In this document: positions 1 to 8,800 of the stretch, in pieces
How positions within the stretch are numbered: the stretch's first letter is position 1
How the letters are laid out: every line of letters starts with the position of its first letter
Assembly (NCBI GenBank): GCA_042091375.1
Contig: JBELHO010000010.1
Span: 1-64,000 of the forward strand
DNA: 64,000 bases
Source of the DNA: JBELHO01 sp042091375
GTDB lineage: Bacteria; Pseudomonadota; Gammaproteobacteria; Enterobacterales; Alteromonadaceae
Direction of reading: 5' to 3'
Program-made: the position numbers and the translations under genes
Notes under the pieces: generated by a model
Database searches by the model: none
Seen by the model: only the letters and a program-made list of their open reading frames with translations
Told to the model about the DNA's origin: nothing

Positions 1-254
1 TTTTTTGCCTATCGATTGTTCGATACAGTCAGTGGTTGTATCAACAAATTACTGTATTTGATCTTTTTATTGTTACTGAGGAACTTTTGCCAGGACACTA
101 AGTCATAAATTATGAGACTTATATTCCCTATGTGTTTCATGTGTTTATTATATTTTATTTGTTGCGTTTACTTTTTATAAAGTAAACGTTTTTTTTTGCT
201 ATTTTTATCTATACTACATCTGCAGTCCTCATCGTATGGTTATTAGGAACAAAT
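1..254. other. Intergenic leader upstream of glpK
   Basis: No gene is visible in this AT-rich stretch, which has several T runs. A purine-rich AGGA at 245-248 lies six bases before the glpK start and is the likely ribosome binding site. I could not identify a convincing promoter or operator. Confidence 0.5.
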
Positions 255-1748
255 ATGATATTAGCGATAGATCAAGGTACAACAGGTACTACGATTCACC
301 TGACAAGTGTCAATGGATGTCATCTTGCTAGTGCTTATCAAGAGTTTGGGCAAATTTATCCGCAACCTGGGTGGGTTGAGCATGATCCTGATGAAATATG
401 GCAAGTGACCCAACAAGCTATTACTGCTGCGATAAATAGCGCCAACATCAGATTTTCTGAGTTGAGTTGTATTGGTATTACCAATCAACGAGAGACTACA
501 CTGATATGGCATAAAGTTACCGGTAAACCGCTATACAATGCTATCGTTTGGCAATGCCGGCGTTCAGCATCTATTTGCCAAGAAATTAAAGATTTAGGCA
601 AAGAAAAATGGTTACAACAAAAAACAGGTCTGTTAGTTGATGCATACTTTTCGGCAACTAAATTAAAGTGGTTGTTTAACAATAACCCTGAACTAAAAAC
701 CTTAGCAGAGGCTGGTCTGCTTGCATTCGGTACCATAGACAGTTGGTTAATTTGGCGGTTAACTAACGGTGAATCACATTTTACAGATCACAGCAATGCT
801 TCTCGAACCTTACTTTATAATATTCATCAGCAGGCATGGGATGTTGAACTATTGGAGTATTTTGATATCCATGCGTCGATACTCCCAGAAATAAAGACTT
901 CTGCAGGCTTATTTTGTAAAACCAACAAACAGAGTTTTCTTGGCTGTGAAGTGCCTATTACCGGCGTAGCTGGCGATCAACAAGCTGCATTATTTGGTCA
1001 GCGTTGTATTACACCTGGCATGGTTAAAAATACCTATGGAACCGGCTGTTTTATGTTGATGTTTACTGGACAGCAAGCATTTCTCTCAAAACATGGGTTG
1101 TTAACTACCATCGCATGTGATGCATTAGGTCAACCGGCATACGCTCTGGAAGGCTCGGTATTTATCGCTGGTGCGGCAATTCAGTGGCTGCGCGATCAAT
1201 TACAGCTTATCAAGCATGCCGCAGAATCTGAGCCTTTAGCATGGAGTGTTGAAAATACCCAAGGCGTGTATTTTGTGCCAGCATTAACTGGCTTAGGCGC
1301 TCCCCATTGGCAGATGCATGCCAAGGGGGAGATCACTGGACTCACGCAGGGGTGTGAAAAAGCGCATATTGTCAGGGCAACCTTAGAAGCGATCGCATTT
1401 CAAAGTTATGATCTTTTATCTTTGATGCAACAAGAGAGTCAGGTCAATATTACTGAAATAAAAGTTGATGGTGGTGCTGCAAAAAATAATTTTTTAATGC
1501 AATTTCAAACGGATATCTTACAGGTGCCTTTAACTAGGCCAAGTCATGTTGAAGCCACTGTGCAAGGGGCTACGATACTTGCCGCGATTGGCGCCGGCAT
1601 ATGGCAAGCTGATAATATACCCGAGAAATTAGCTAAAAAAGCACAAACATTCATTCCCTCAATAACTATTACTGAGGGGCAGCATTTGATTAAAGGTTGG
1701 CATAACGCGGTTGATAAATGTTTATCTAGAGCAAAAAACAGCTGTTGA
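255..1748 (+). CDS. glpK: Glycerol kinase
   Basis: This enzyme phosphorylates glycerol with ATP to give sn-glycerol 3-phosphate in the cytoplasm, the entry step of glycerol catabolism. The 497-residue length is normal for the FGGY kinase family. The N-terminal phosphate-binding motif DQGTTGTT is at residues 6-13. The glycerol-binding Arg-Glu pair lies in NQRET (about 77-81), and the catalytic Asp is in GVAGDQQAALFG. The C-terminal FGGY signature around GGAAKNNFLMQFQ is intact. The ATG at 255 is supported by AGGA six bases upstream. It stands alone, without glpF, glpD or glpR nearby, so uptake and oxidation genes must be elsewhere. It converges on the RIO kinase with a 16-base gap. Confidence 0.97.
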   Translation: MILAIDQGTTGTTIHLTSVNGCHLASAYQEFGQIYPQPGWVEHDPDEIWQVTQQAITAAINSANIRFSELSCIGITNQRETTLIWHKVTGKPLYNAIVWQCRRSASICQEIKDLGKEKWLQQKTGLLVDAYFSATKLKWLFNNNPELKTLAEAGLLAFGTIDSWLIWRLTNGESHFTDHSNASRTLLYNIHQQAWDVELLEYFDIHASILPEIKTSAGLFCKTNKQSFLGCEVPITGVAGDQQAALFGQRCITPGMVKNTYGTGCFMLMFTGQQAFLSKHGLLTTIACDALGQPAYALEGSVFIAGAAIQWLRDQLQLIKHAAESEPLAWSVENTQGVYFVPALTGLGAPHWQMHAKGEITGLTQGCEKAHIVRATLEAIAFQSYDLLSLMQQESQVNITEIKVDGGAAKNNFLMQFQTDILQVPLTRPSHVEATVQGATILAAIGAGIWQADNIPEKLAKKAQTFIPSITITEGQHLIKGWHNAVDKCLSRAKNSC

Positions 1749-1764
1749 GTTGATTAGAATGGGT

Positions 1765-2604
1765 TTATTGACCGTCAAGTAACTTTTCTTGCTGCGCTTT
1801 AAAGGCAGCTTTTATTTCTTCAATGACACTGTTCACGTTGACGGCAGTGCTATTTTCGGTGAATATCCCTTGTAAAATTGTTTGGCTGGTTAATTGCGCA
1901 TTTTCATATAATGACCAAATCTCTAAACCGTATTGAGTTTGCTTCAGTTGCTCAGCAAATTGGGCATAGTAATTGGTTATATTGTTGACATCGCGCATTA
2001 GCATTTGTTTCGCATTATTGTTTGCCGAGGCATTCACTGCTTGTGGTAAATCAATAATAACCGGGCCATATTCATCCAATAAAACATTAAATTCCGATAA
2101 GTCACCGTGTATTATGCCAACATTGAGCATTCGCATGATGTAGGTCATCACAACATAATGATCTTCAATGGCCTGCTCTGCCGACATTACTACATCGTTT
2201 AAGCGCGGAGCGACATTACCCTCTTCATCGGTAATGAGCTCCATCAGTAATACACCATCGAAATAACCCAGGGGTTTGGGCACTCTTACATTGGCAGCTT
2301 CTAAAGCATATAAGGCATCAATTTCAGCGTTTTGCCATGCTTTTTCTTGTTGGCTTTTGCCGTACTTAGTGCCTTTTGACATGGCTCGATTGCGTCGGCT
2401 ATTTCGGCTTTTTCTGCCTTCTTGATATTGTACTGCTTTTTTAAAACTGCGTTGATTTACATGCTTGTACACCTTAGCGCAACGCAACTCATCACCACAT
2501 AGCACTGAATAAACAGTGGCTTCTTTACCACTCATTAGTTGGCTAATTACTTGGTCAATAAGCCCTTCGTCAACTAAGGGTTGTATAGCTTTAGGTGTTT
2601 TCAT
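1765..2604 (-). CDS. RIO-family serine/threonine protein kinase
   Basis: This is an atypical protein kinase of the RIO1 type, a family found in archaea and eukaryotes and in a subset of proteobacteria. The nucleotide loop SGKEATVY is at residues 25-32 and the likely ATP-anchoring Lys is in AKVYK (K44). The catalytic loop HGDLSEFN is at 166-173 and the metal-binding IDLPQAV at 184-190. Between them is a basic stretch (EGRKSRNSRRNR) typical of the family. At 279 residues it has the compact bacterial RIO length. A purine-rich AAAGG sits five bases before the ATG on the minus strand. It is not in an operon. In eukaryotes RIO kinases act in ribosome maturation; the bacterial substrate is not evident from this sequence. 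Confidence 0.9.
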   Translation of the reverse strand: MKTPKAIQPLVDEGLIDQVISQLMSGKEATVYSVLCGDELRCAKVYKHVNQRSFKKAVQYQEGRKSRNSRRNRAMSKGTKYGKSQQEKAWQNAEIDALYALEAANVRVPKPLGYFDGVLLMELITDEEGNVAPRLNDVVMSAEQAIEDHYVVMTYIMRMLNVGIIHGDLSEFNVLLDEYGPVIIDLPQAVNASANNNAKQMLMRDVNNITNYYAQFAEQLKQTQYGLEIWSLYENAQLTSQTILQGIFTENSTAVNVNSVIEEIKAAFKAQQEKLLDGQ

Positions 2605-2873
2605 GGTGCCTTTATACAGGAGAACAATCTATGGAACAACCATCGGCATCTATACAATGGTAAAATAATGATTTACATTGAGCTAATAGAGTACAGAATG
2701 ATGTATGAATCATAGTCTCTGCTTGTGGTTGATTTCTTCCATAACAATTTTACCCTAATAATTTTACCACAATAAAGTGAGGCAAAAGCGTGTTGTTTGA
2801 ACAGGCTATTTCGCCATTTTAACAATGCTTATGGGCAACAATTAATCATTAATGAGTATTTTCTTGTGTTTTT

Positions 2874-3644
2874 ATGTCAATAAATAGCAGCCGTCTCGAT
2901 CGTTATATTAGTCAGCGTTGTAACATAAAGCGAGGTGATGTTCGTTTGTTGATTGCGCAAAAACGCATTAGAGTAAATGGCACCCTCGCAGATAACGTCG
3001 CACAACTCATTAATACCTTTTCAATAATAGAACTTGACCAGCACTGCTTACAAAAAAATCAGCCGTATTATGTCATGTTACACAAACCTACAGGAGTAGT
3101 AAGCGCTACTAAAGACAAAAAGCACATCACTGTTATTGATTTATTAGTCAATCGTTCGATTATTTCTCCTGATATAGGTGGCTTGCACATTGTTGGCCGA
3201 CTTGATCTCAATACCTCGGGGTTGTTATTAGTCACTAATGATAGCCGATGGTCTGAGGGCATTACCGATCCAACAAAGCAAGTAGCTAAGAGATACCATG
3301 TCAGATTAAAGCGCAAGGTCAGCATCGAGGAACAAAAAGTGTATATTGAAGCGTTTCAACAAGGCATGTATTTCCCTTATGAAAGACTAACAACAAAACC
3401 CGCTAAATTGGTATTTTTATCTGACACGCTAGCCGTTATAACCCTATTTGAAGGACGCTATCATCAAATAAAGCGCATGTTTGGTCGGTTTCGCAATCCT
3501 GTTATTGCTTTGCATCGCTTCGCCGTAGGGCAATTATTTTTACCTGATACATTAGCGATTGGTGATGGCTGCACAATAAGTGCTGATCATGCATATAATG
3601 CAATACCTTCTGCTCGGTTTAGCCGTAATATGCTTAATACCTAA
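2874..3644 (+). CDS. rsuA: RsuA-family rRNA pseudouridine synthase
   Basis: This is a pseudouridine synthase of the RsuA/RluB/E/F class, which isomerises specific uridines in rRNA. Residues 6-50 form an S4 RNA-binding domain (SRLDRYISQR..., RIRVNG). The catalytic domain has the substrate loop MLHKPTGVVSATKD (about 68-81), the catalytic motif GRLDLNTSGLLL with Asp111, and the late motif EGRYHQIKRMF. The layout best fits RsuA (16S rRNA position 516), although the 256-residue length is a little above the E. coli protein. RluE- or RluF-type specificity cannot be excluded from motifs alone. It stands alone between two intergenic regions of about 270 bases. Confidence 0.8.
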   Translation: MSINSSRLDRYISQRCNIKRGDVRLLIAQKRIRVNGTLADNVAQLINTFSIIELDQHCLQKNQPYYVMLHKPTGVVSATKDKKHITVIDLLVNRSIISPDIGGLHIVGRLDLNTSGLLLVTNDSRWSEGITDPTKQVAKRYHVRLKRKVSIEEQKVYIEAFQQGMYFPYERLTTKPAKLVFLSDTLAVITLFEGRYHQIKRMFGRFRNPVIALHRFAVGQLFLPDTLAIGDGCTISADHAYNAIPSARFSRNMLNT

Positions 3645-3825
3645 TTAAACAATTTCGCCAGGGATCATTAATTTAGTTATCGGCGGTGTGTTTTTTCTGT
3701 TGTTAATGGGAAAAATTTAATACCAAGCTAGTTTTTTAAACATATTAATAAATATTAAATAACCATGTCACAACTATTTTGTTTGTTCTAAGCTAGCAAT
3801 TAACGTGTTAAATTGACTGATTGAT

Positions 3826-3861
3826 AGATGAATTAGATGAATTAGTTAAATTAGTTGAATG
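3826..3861 (+). repeat. 9-bp tandem repeat upstream of cobO
   Basis: Four consecutive 9-base units begin at 3826, 3835, 3844 and 3853: AGATGAATT twice, then AGTTAAATT and AGTTGAATG. The array lies 53 bases before the corrinoid adenosyltransferase start, so copy-number change could alter the leader. No function is evident. Confidence 0.7.
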
Positions 3862-3913
3862 ATATGTCTAACGATTTGCCAATGGTTGATTATATCGGTA
3901 TGTGGAGAGTTAA

Positions 3914-4564
3914 ATGAGCACAGAAAACAATAAAGAAAACAATACAGAAAACAGTACAGATAAAAATACAGAAAACAGCACAGATAAACACCAAAAACGG
4001 CAACAAAAACTGAAAGAAAAAGTCGATCAACGCATTGCCTCGGCCACTAAAGACAAGGGCTTGTTATTAGTTATTACCGGTAATGGTAAAGGCAAGTCAA
4101 CCTCTGGGTTTGGTATGGTTACTCGCTCTGTCGGACATGGTTTGTCTGCGGCTGTTTGTCAATTTATCAAGGGCACTTGGGATTGTGGAGAACGCAATTT
4201 ATTGGAGGAAAAAGGTGTTCCATTTTATGTAATGAATACCGGTTTTACTTGGGAAACTCAAAATAAACAAGCTGATATTGATGCCGCAGAAATTGTATGG
4301 CGAGAAGCGGAGAAATTACTCAATGATAGCTCAGTGGATACTGTTTTATTAGACGAGCTGACTTACATGCTGAGTTATCGTTATTTAGACATAGAGGAAG
4401 TCTTGACTTGCATTGCCAATCGACCTGTTGGCCAGCATGTTATTGTCACTGGCCGCGCGTGTCATCGGCGTCTTATTGAAATGGCTGACACAGTATCAGA
4501 AGTTCAGTCAATTAAACACGCTTTTGATAACGGCATTCAAGTGCAAAAAGGCATTGATTGGTAA
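3914..4564 (+). CDS. cobO: Corrinoid (cob(I)alamin) adenosyltransferase, CobO/BtuR type
   Basis: This cytoplasmic enzyme transfers the adenosyl group of ATP to the reduced cobalt of corrinoids, making the coenzyme form of vitamin B12 during synthesis or salvage. The P-loop GNGKGKST is at residues 56-63. The family motifs QFIKG and LLDELTYML and the terminal VTGRACHRRLIEMAD segment are present. The first 30 residues are Asn/Thr/Glu/Lys-rich and contain an internal repeat (NTENSTDK twice) encoded by two 24-base units at 3941-3964 and 3965-3988 that differ at one base. A purine-rich GGAGAG lies upstream of the ATG. It sits just upstream of a cobalamin riboswitch and btuB, which fits B12 salvage. 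Part of its 3' end is duplicated downstream. Confidence 0.93.
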   Translation: MSTENNKENNTENSTDKNTENSTDKHQKRQQKLKEKVDQRIASATKDKGLLLVITGNGKGKSTSGFGMVTRSVGHGLSAAVCQFIKGTWDCGERNLLEEKGVPFYVMNTGFTWETQNKQADIDAAEIVWREAEKLLNDSSVDTVLLDELTYMLSYRYLDIEEVLTCIANRPVGQHVIVTGRACHRRLIEMADTVSEVQSIKHAFDNGIQVQKGIDW

Positions 4565-4615
4565 ATTGATTGGTAAATTTTTTGGGTATATTTTTTGGGT
4601 ATATTTTTTGGTAAA
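4555..4615 (+). repeat. Short tandem repeats at the cobO 3' end
   Basis: The last codons and stop of cobO are repeated: GATTGGTAAA occurs at 4555-4564 and again two bases later. Two and a half copies of a 13-base unit, ATTTTTTGGGTAT, follow. These slippage-type repeats connect cobO to the duplicated fragment of its own 3' end. Confidence 0.75.
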
Positions 4616-4660
4616 GTGTGATGAACGGAGTAAGCACATCAATACTGGCGTTGTCGGTAA

Positions 4661-4739
4661 GTTTATTGTCACTGGCGGCGCGTGCCATCGTTGTCTTGTT
4701 GAAATGGCTGAGCCAGTATTAGAAGTTCAGCCAATGTGA
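4661..4739 (+). pseudogene. Duplicated fragment of the cobO 3' end
   Basis: Bases from about 4662 to 4733 match the end of cobO (about 4439-4510) at 63 of 72 positions by hand alignment. Translated in the matching frame it reads FIVTGGACHRCLVEMAEPV, against VIVTGRACHRRLIEMADTV in cobO, and ends at TGA 4737-4739. It carries only about 25 residues of the 216-residue enzyme and has no start or ribosome binding site of its own, so it is a non-functional relic of a partial duplication. The mismatches show that the duplication is not recent or that the copy is under no constraint. Confidence 0.8.
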
Positions 4740-4835
4740 ATAACACTAATAATTTAATCAGTTGACAATTCCCGCATAGCTATTCACACTGTGCACGTCT
4801 AAATTGCTTAGGTGCTCAATATTTAATCACTCTGA

Positions 4836-5012
4836 TGTTGTGGTGTATAGAAGGATTAAATAAGAGATAATCGGGAAGTTAGTGAACAGAAATATCCTCT
4901 GTTATTCTAACGCTGCCCCCGCAACGGTGATACTTTTTTTAAGTAAAAGTTAAGCCCGGAGACCGGCCTGAACAATCATAAACTATTTGCAGTGCGGTGG
5001 GCGCTTCGGAGA
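4836..5012 (+). promoter_or_regulatory. Cobalamin riboswitch upstream of btuB
   Basis: The B12 box GCTGCCCCCGCAACGGTGA at 4912-4930 and the downstream conserved element AAGCCCGGAGACCGGCC at 4952-4968 are near-perfect matches to the cobalamin riboswitch consensus. The upstream GGGAA (4873-4877) and the GGTG at 4842-4845 fit the aptamer 5' side. A possible hairpin, GACGC (5019-5023) with GCGTC (5033-5037), lies between the aptamer and the btuB start and could be part of the expression platform. It should repress btuB and the linked lipoprotein when adenosylcobalamin is abundant. The outer ends are approximate. Confidence 0.93.
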
Positions 5013-5075
5013 TATTAGGACGCTGTATTTGCGCGTCTAAAATTTCTATGCCTGCCTCAAAATCTTGAGGTTTTA

Positions 5076-7073
5076 ATGTACAATCCTTTGCTACGCTTAC
5101 TGGTATTAATACTACTTTATTTATGTGCACATGCAGAAGTTACTGCAACTGCAGATGATCCAGTAGAAGTGATTGAGGTGATTAATCAACAAGACATCGG
5201 CAGCGCTAGCTATCAGGTACTGTATCGAGATGATTTTACTGACACTTCGCAAACACTCGCTGATGTTTTGCAAACCATTAACGGCATTCAAATAAGACAA
5301 ATTAGTGGTATAGGAAATCCTGTTGCCATTTCTATCCGAGGATCAAATACTAAGCAAGTACAGTTATATATTGATGGTCAGTTGATCAATGATGGTCAGT
5401 TTGGTGGTTTTGACTTGAATCAGATCCCAACCGAGCAAATAGAAAGTATTGAGATCAGCAAAAATCAGGCAATAGGAACAGGTACAACTCCTATTGGCGG
5501 GGTCATTCGCATCAATACCTATAATCCGACGCAACAAACCACTAAATTTACTGCTGGCATTGGCTCATTTGGTTACCAAGAGTTTAATTTTCTCAACAAT
5601 ACTAGAGTAAAAACCCATCAGCTCTCCTTTGGTGGGCATTATTTAGCCAGCGATAATGATTATGACTATCTGGTACCGCAGAGCTTTAACAATAGCTCAG
5701 AGTCGATTGTTGAAGCTCTTAGGAATAATGATTTTTTGAAAAAAACGCTGTTTGTCAATGGTTTGATCGAAATTGTTGATCATCAAATACGTTTCAATGC
5801 GCAGTATAATAGCCAAGAAAAAGCAATACCCAACTATCAAAATAACTCACCAGAAAATATTTCCAATTTATCCTCTGACGGATGGCGATTGAGTTATCAA
5901 CACGTTTGGCAAAGTGATTTACTCTGGCTTGAACTCATCGAATTCGAACTTTATAACGACGATAAAGATGAGCGATATTTAGCCAGTGCCGACGGCGTTA
6001 ATGTTAACATCAATGATTATAACAGCAGTAAAGAGTCTGTTGCTATTAAGCCTTTACTGATCTGGAATGATGTTAACATTACGCCCTTTTTTAACTATAA
6101 CAAGCAAAAATTTAGCTCAAAAAGTCAACGCAACGGTGAAAATATTGTGTGTAATGGCATTACCGCCTGTGATGTTGCTGCTCAACAACAACAATATATT
6201 TATGGTGCTAGGCTAGAGTGGCAAAGTACTTCGACTCCCTTGACCGGTTATTTATTAGTTAACAATTTACGTGAAAAAAACCGCAACATTGCCCTTAATC
6301 TTGAGGCTGCTGAAGTCTACAAAAACAGTAAAAGTTATCAAACCAAAGAATTGGGTTTAGGTTACCACTACAATAATTGGCAACTTACCATGAACGTAAG
6401 TGACGGCACAAGAACACCAACATTGTTTGAATTATTTGGCGACAGAGGCTTGTTTAAAGCCAATAATAACTTGTTGCCTGAAGAAGCAAGAACGTTTTCT
6501 TTTGGCAGCGTTTATAAGTCAAAAAAGCTGGCTTTTTCTTCCGCCATTTATCAGAAGGAACTAGCCAATTCTATTGTCGCTATATTTAATTCAAGTGGTA
6601 TTGGTACCTACAGTAATGTCAATAATGCCGACCTGTCGGGTATTGAGTTACAACTAAATTATCAATTATTTAAGGCATTATCACTGTTGCTGCAAACCAA
6701 TCTTATTGACAGTTCGACCACATCAGACTTTGTCGCTTTTGACAATAAAAAGCTGCCGGGCATATACCATCAACAATACAGCATAGCTTGGCAGTTCGAG
6801 GTCGATCCTCAGTGGAAAATTTTATTTAAAACCAGTCAAGACAAAGAGCTTTATTTTAACCTAGTCAATAAATTCGAAAATACCAGCGGTGGCTTTGGTG
6901 GCGGCAATCCCGCTAACCGCACGATAGCCGACTTGTCTGTTCTTTGGGGGCGAGGTAAACACCGCATCGCTTTGTCAGTTAACAATCTATTTGATCAAGC
7001 ATATCAAGATCTAGCAAACAGGGCCGCACAAGGCCGTAATATCCAATTAAAATATACCGTAGAGGGACTATAA
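5076..7073 (+). CDS. btuB: TonB-dependent vitamin B12 receptor, BtuB-like
   Basis: This outer-membrane receptor should import cobalamin or other corrinoids using TonB energy. A signal peptide of 20 residues ends at AHA. A TonB-box-like VEVIEV follows, then a plug domain at about residues 45-150 (DVLQTINGIQIRQISGIGNPVAISIRGS, IESIEISKN, GGVIRINTY). The remainder alternates like a large beta barrel and carries the terminal NLFDQAYQ segment. The 665-residue length is slightly above E. coli BtuB. TGAGG lies five bases before the ATG. Substrate assignment rests mainly on the cobalamin riboswitch directly upstream and the nearby cobO. The protein ends VEGL instead of the aromatic residue usual for barrels. 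It abuts the next lipoprotein gene with no intervening base. Confidence 0.9.
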   Translation: MYNPLLRLLVLILLYLCAHAEVTATADDPVEVIEVINQQDIGSASYQVLYRDDFTDTSQTLADVLQTINGIQIRQISGIGNPVAISIRGSNTKQVQLYIDGQLINDGQFGGFDLNQIPTEQIESIEISKNQAIGTGTTPIGGVIRINTYNPTQQTTKFTAGIGSFGYQEFNFLNNTRVKTHQLSFGGHYLASDNDYDYLVPQSFNNSSESIVEALRNNDFLKKTLFVNGLIEIVDHQIRFNAQYNSQEKAIPNYQNNSPENISNLSSDGWRLSYQHVWQSDLLWLELIEFELYNDDKDERYLASADGVNVNINDYNSSKESVAIKPLLIWNDVNITPFFNYNKQKFSSKSQRNGENIVCNGITACDVAAQQQQYIYGARLEWQSTSTPLTGYLLVNNLREKNRNIALNLEAAEVYKNSKSYQTKELGLGYHYNNWQLTMNVSDGTRTPTLFELFGDRGLFKANNNLLPEEARTFSFGSVYKSKKLAFSSAIYQKELANSIVAIFNSSGIGTYSNVNNADLSGIELQLNYQLFKALSLLLQTNLIDSSTTSDFVAFDNKKLPGIYHQQYSIAWQFEVDPQWKILFKTSQDKELYFNLVNKFENTSGGFGGGNPANRTIADLSVLWGRGKHRIALSVNNLFDQAYQDLANRAAQGRNIQLKYTVEGL

Positions 7074-8567
7074 ATGTTTTCAACTTCGCATAAACAATTG
7101 TTATCAGCCAGTTTACTGATCTTAACCACTTCGCTTTCAGGCTGTGGATCTAGCTCCTCTGATGAGGCTAATTCGGCGCCAGTCATCGTTGGTCCATTAA
7201 ATCCAACGGTACCTGAGAATACTGTTGCGGTTGGTTTGTATTCTGCTACTGATGCTGATGGCGATGCCATTACCTTGAGTTTATCAGGTGAAGCCAGTGA
7301 CATGTTTACCATTAGTCAAGACGGACAGTTGAGCTTTGCCGTTGCTCCAGATTATGAAAATGATCAAACGGGTCCTTTTGCCGTTACGATTACCGCCACC
7401 GATAACAGTGCTTCGACGTTGACGGGCACACTAAATGTTCAAGTGTTGGTTGGTGATGAACTGGATACGCCATCATTTGCATTAGTACAAACCGTTGCGC
7501 CTGACTACTCTGTGTCTGAGGTGGCAACATTGGATGCGCAAAATCAACAAGTAGTCGGTGGCTATTACATAAAAGACAGAAGCGATTATGTACTACACAG
7601 TTATCAATCAGATGTGTTTCACCTCGGTCGCTACGGCATAGATACCATAGATAAATACAATGCCAGCAATCTTGATAGTGCAGTTTGGTCCTATTCAACT
7701 CAGGACGATCAAGACTCAGTGACCCGTAATCCTTATGGTTTGGTGTCTGTAGATGAGACAAAAGCTTACTTATTGCGTTACGGTTCAGACAAAGTTTGGG
7801 TGGTCAACCCGCAAGCAGCGCAAGCAGAAGACTTCAAAATTGGTGAACTAGATCTCGGCGATTATGTGCCGGCAAACAACAGCAGTAATACCCCTAATCC
7901 GGCAGCGGCGGTTGTGGCAAATGGCAAGTTATTTATTGCCATGCAAAGGATGTCAGACAGTTTTTCACCCAATACCGCCTATGTAGCAATATTTGATGTA
8001 GCAACTGATCAAGAAATAGAAACCAATGCCAACGCAGATGACAATGTTAAAGGTATTCCTTTGTCTGGTCTTAATCCATTGCAAGATAGTGTGACTAGTT
8101 ATGGCGACAATGTGTACATCACTACGCGCAACTCTTTTGGTGGTTCTGAGTTATCACTCAGTCAAATAGAAGTGATAAATACCAATGATTATGTCTTGGA
8201 TACGGTATTGTCTGCCGCAGACATTGAAGGTAATAGCGCAGGATTTATCAATTCAAGTGTCATTGTAGCTGAAGATAAAGGCTATTTTTATGCCAACGAA
8301 ACGTTTTTCTCGCCAAGTTACTATGAATTGTCGACGGTATACCAGTTTAACCCGTCAACAGGGGAAATTACTGAAGCCAATGTCGCTGACACGGGCACTG
8401 AGCAAATTACTGACATAGCTTTAGATCAGGCTAATTTTTTGTGGTTCAGCATTAATAATCCAACCATGCCTGGTGTTGACGTGATTAATACTGAAACCAA
8501 TACTAAAACCATACCTAGGTTAGCCACTGAATTAAACCCTGGTTCTATTGTTTTTATTGAACAATAA
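7074..8567 (+). CDS. Surface-type lipoprotein with cadherin-like domain and predicted beta-propeller, linked to btuB
   Basis: The ATG follows the btuB stop codon directly, so the two are almost certainly co-transcribed and share the cobalamin riboswitch. The N-terminus is a lipoprotein signal with lipobox LSGC (Cys24) followed by a Ser-rich linker. Residues about 35-130 look like a cadherin-type domain (ATDADGDAITLSLSG, FAVTITATDNSAS). The remaining 360 residues show repeated blade-like segments (DKVWVVNPQ, NGKLFIAMQ, TAYVAIFDVAT, GDNVYITTR, NFLWFSINN), suggesting a seven-bladed or similar propeller. I do not recognise a named family. By position it could be a corrinoid-capturing partner of BtuB, comparable in architecture to the Bacteroides propeller lipoprotein BtuG; that role is inference. 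Confidence 0.8.
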   Translation: MFSTSHKQLLSASLLILTTSLSGCGSSSSDEANSAPVIVGPLNPTVPENTVAVGLYSATDADGDAITLSLSGEASDMFTISQDGQLSFAVAPDYENDQTGPFAVTITATDNSASTLTGTLNVQVLVGDELDTPSFALVQTVAPDYSVSEVATLDAQNQQVVGGYYIKDRSDYVLHSYQSDVFHLGRYGIDTIDKYNASNLDSAVWSYSTQDDQDSVTRNPYGLVSVDETKAYLLRYGSDKVWVVNPQAAQAEDFKIGELDLGDYVPANNSSNTPNPAAAVVANGKLFIAMQRMSDSFSPNTAYVAIFDVATDQEIETNANADDNVKGIPLSGLNPLQDSVTSYGDNVYITTRNSFGGSELSLSQIEVINTNDYVLDTVLSAADIEGNSAGFINSSVIVAEDKGYFYANETFFSPSYYELSTVYQFNPSTGEITEANVADTGTEQITDIALDQANFLWFSINNPTMPGVDVINTETNTKTIPRLATELNPGSIVFIEQ

Positions 8568-8800
8568 TAGTTGTTAGATGATATTTAACAGGGCTGTGTT
8601 ATATAAATTTATTTTTATAAATCTAGCCCTGTATCATTACTGCACTATTGTTTTTATTAAAGAATAATAGTTGTTGGATGATATTCAACAGGCTGTGTTA
8701 TATAAATTTATTTTTATAAATCTAGCCCTGTATCATTACTGTACTATTGTTTTTATTGCATAATAATAGTTGTTAGATGATAGGTAACAGACTGTGTTTT
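8546..8800 (+). repeat. 100-bp direct tandem repeat with hairpins
   Basis: Units start at 8546, 8646 and 8745 (periods 100 and 99 bases). The first unit begins inside the lipoprotein gene and includes its last codons and stop (IVFIEQ and TAA); later copies carry the same tail as IVFIKE and IVFIA plus stop. Units one and two contain a long hairpin, for example CAGGGCT 8589-8595 with AGCCCTG 8625-8631 around an AT-rich self-complementary core, which may act as the transcription terminator. The third unit is truncated and lacks the hairpin. This also accounts for the gene-free stretch 8568-8909. Confidence 0.88.

Noticed and set aside
3068..3325. Minus-strand open frame inside the pseudouridine synthase gene
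   Set aside because: It is a shadow of a well-supported gene on the other strand, with no family features.
4413..4739. 108-codon open reading frame overlapping the cobO end and its duplicated fragment
   Set aside because: Most of it is an out-of-frame reading of cobO; only the last 25 codons are related to a real protein, and they are a relic of the duplication. There is no ribosome site.
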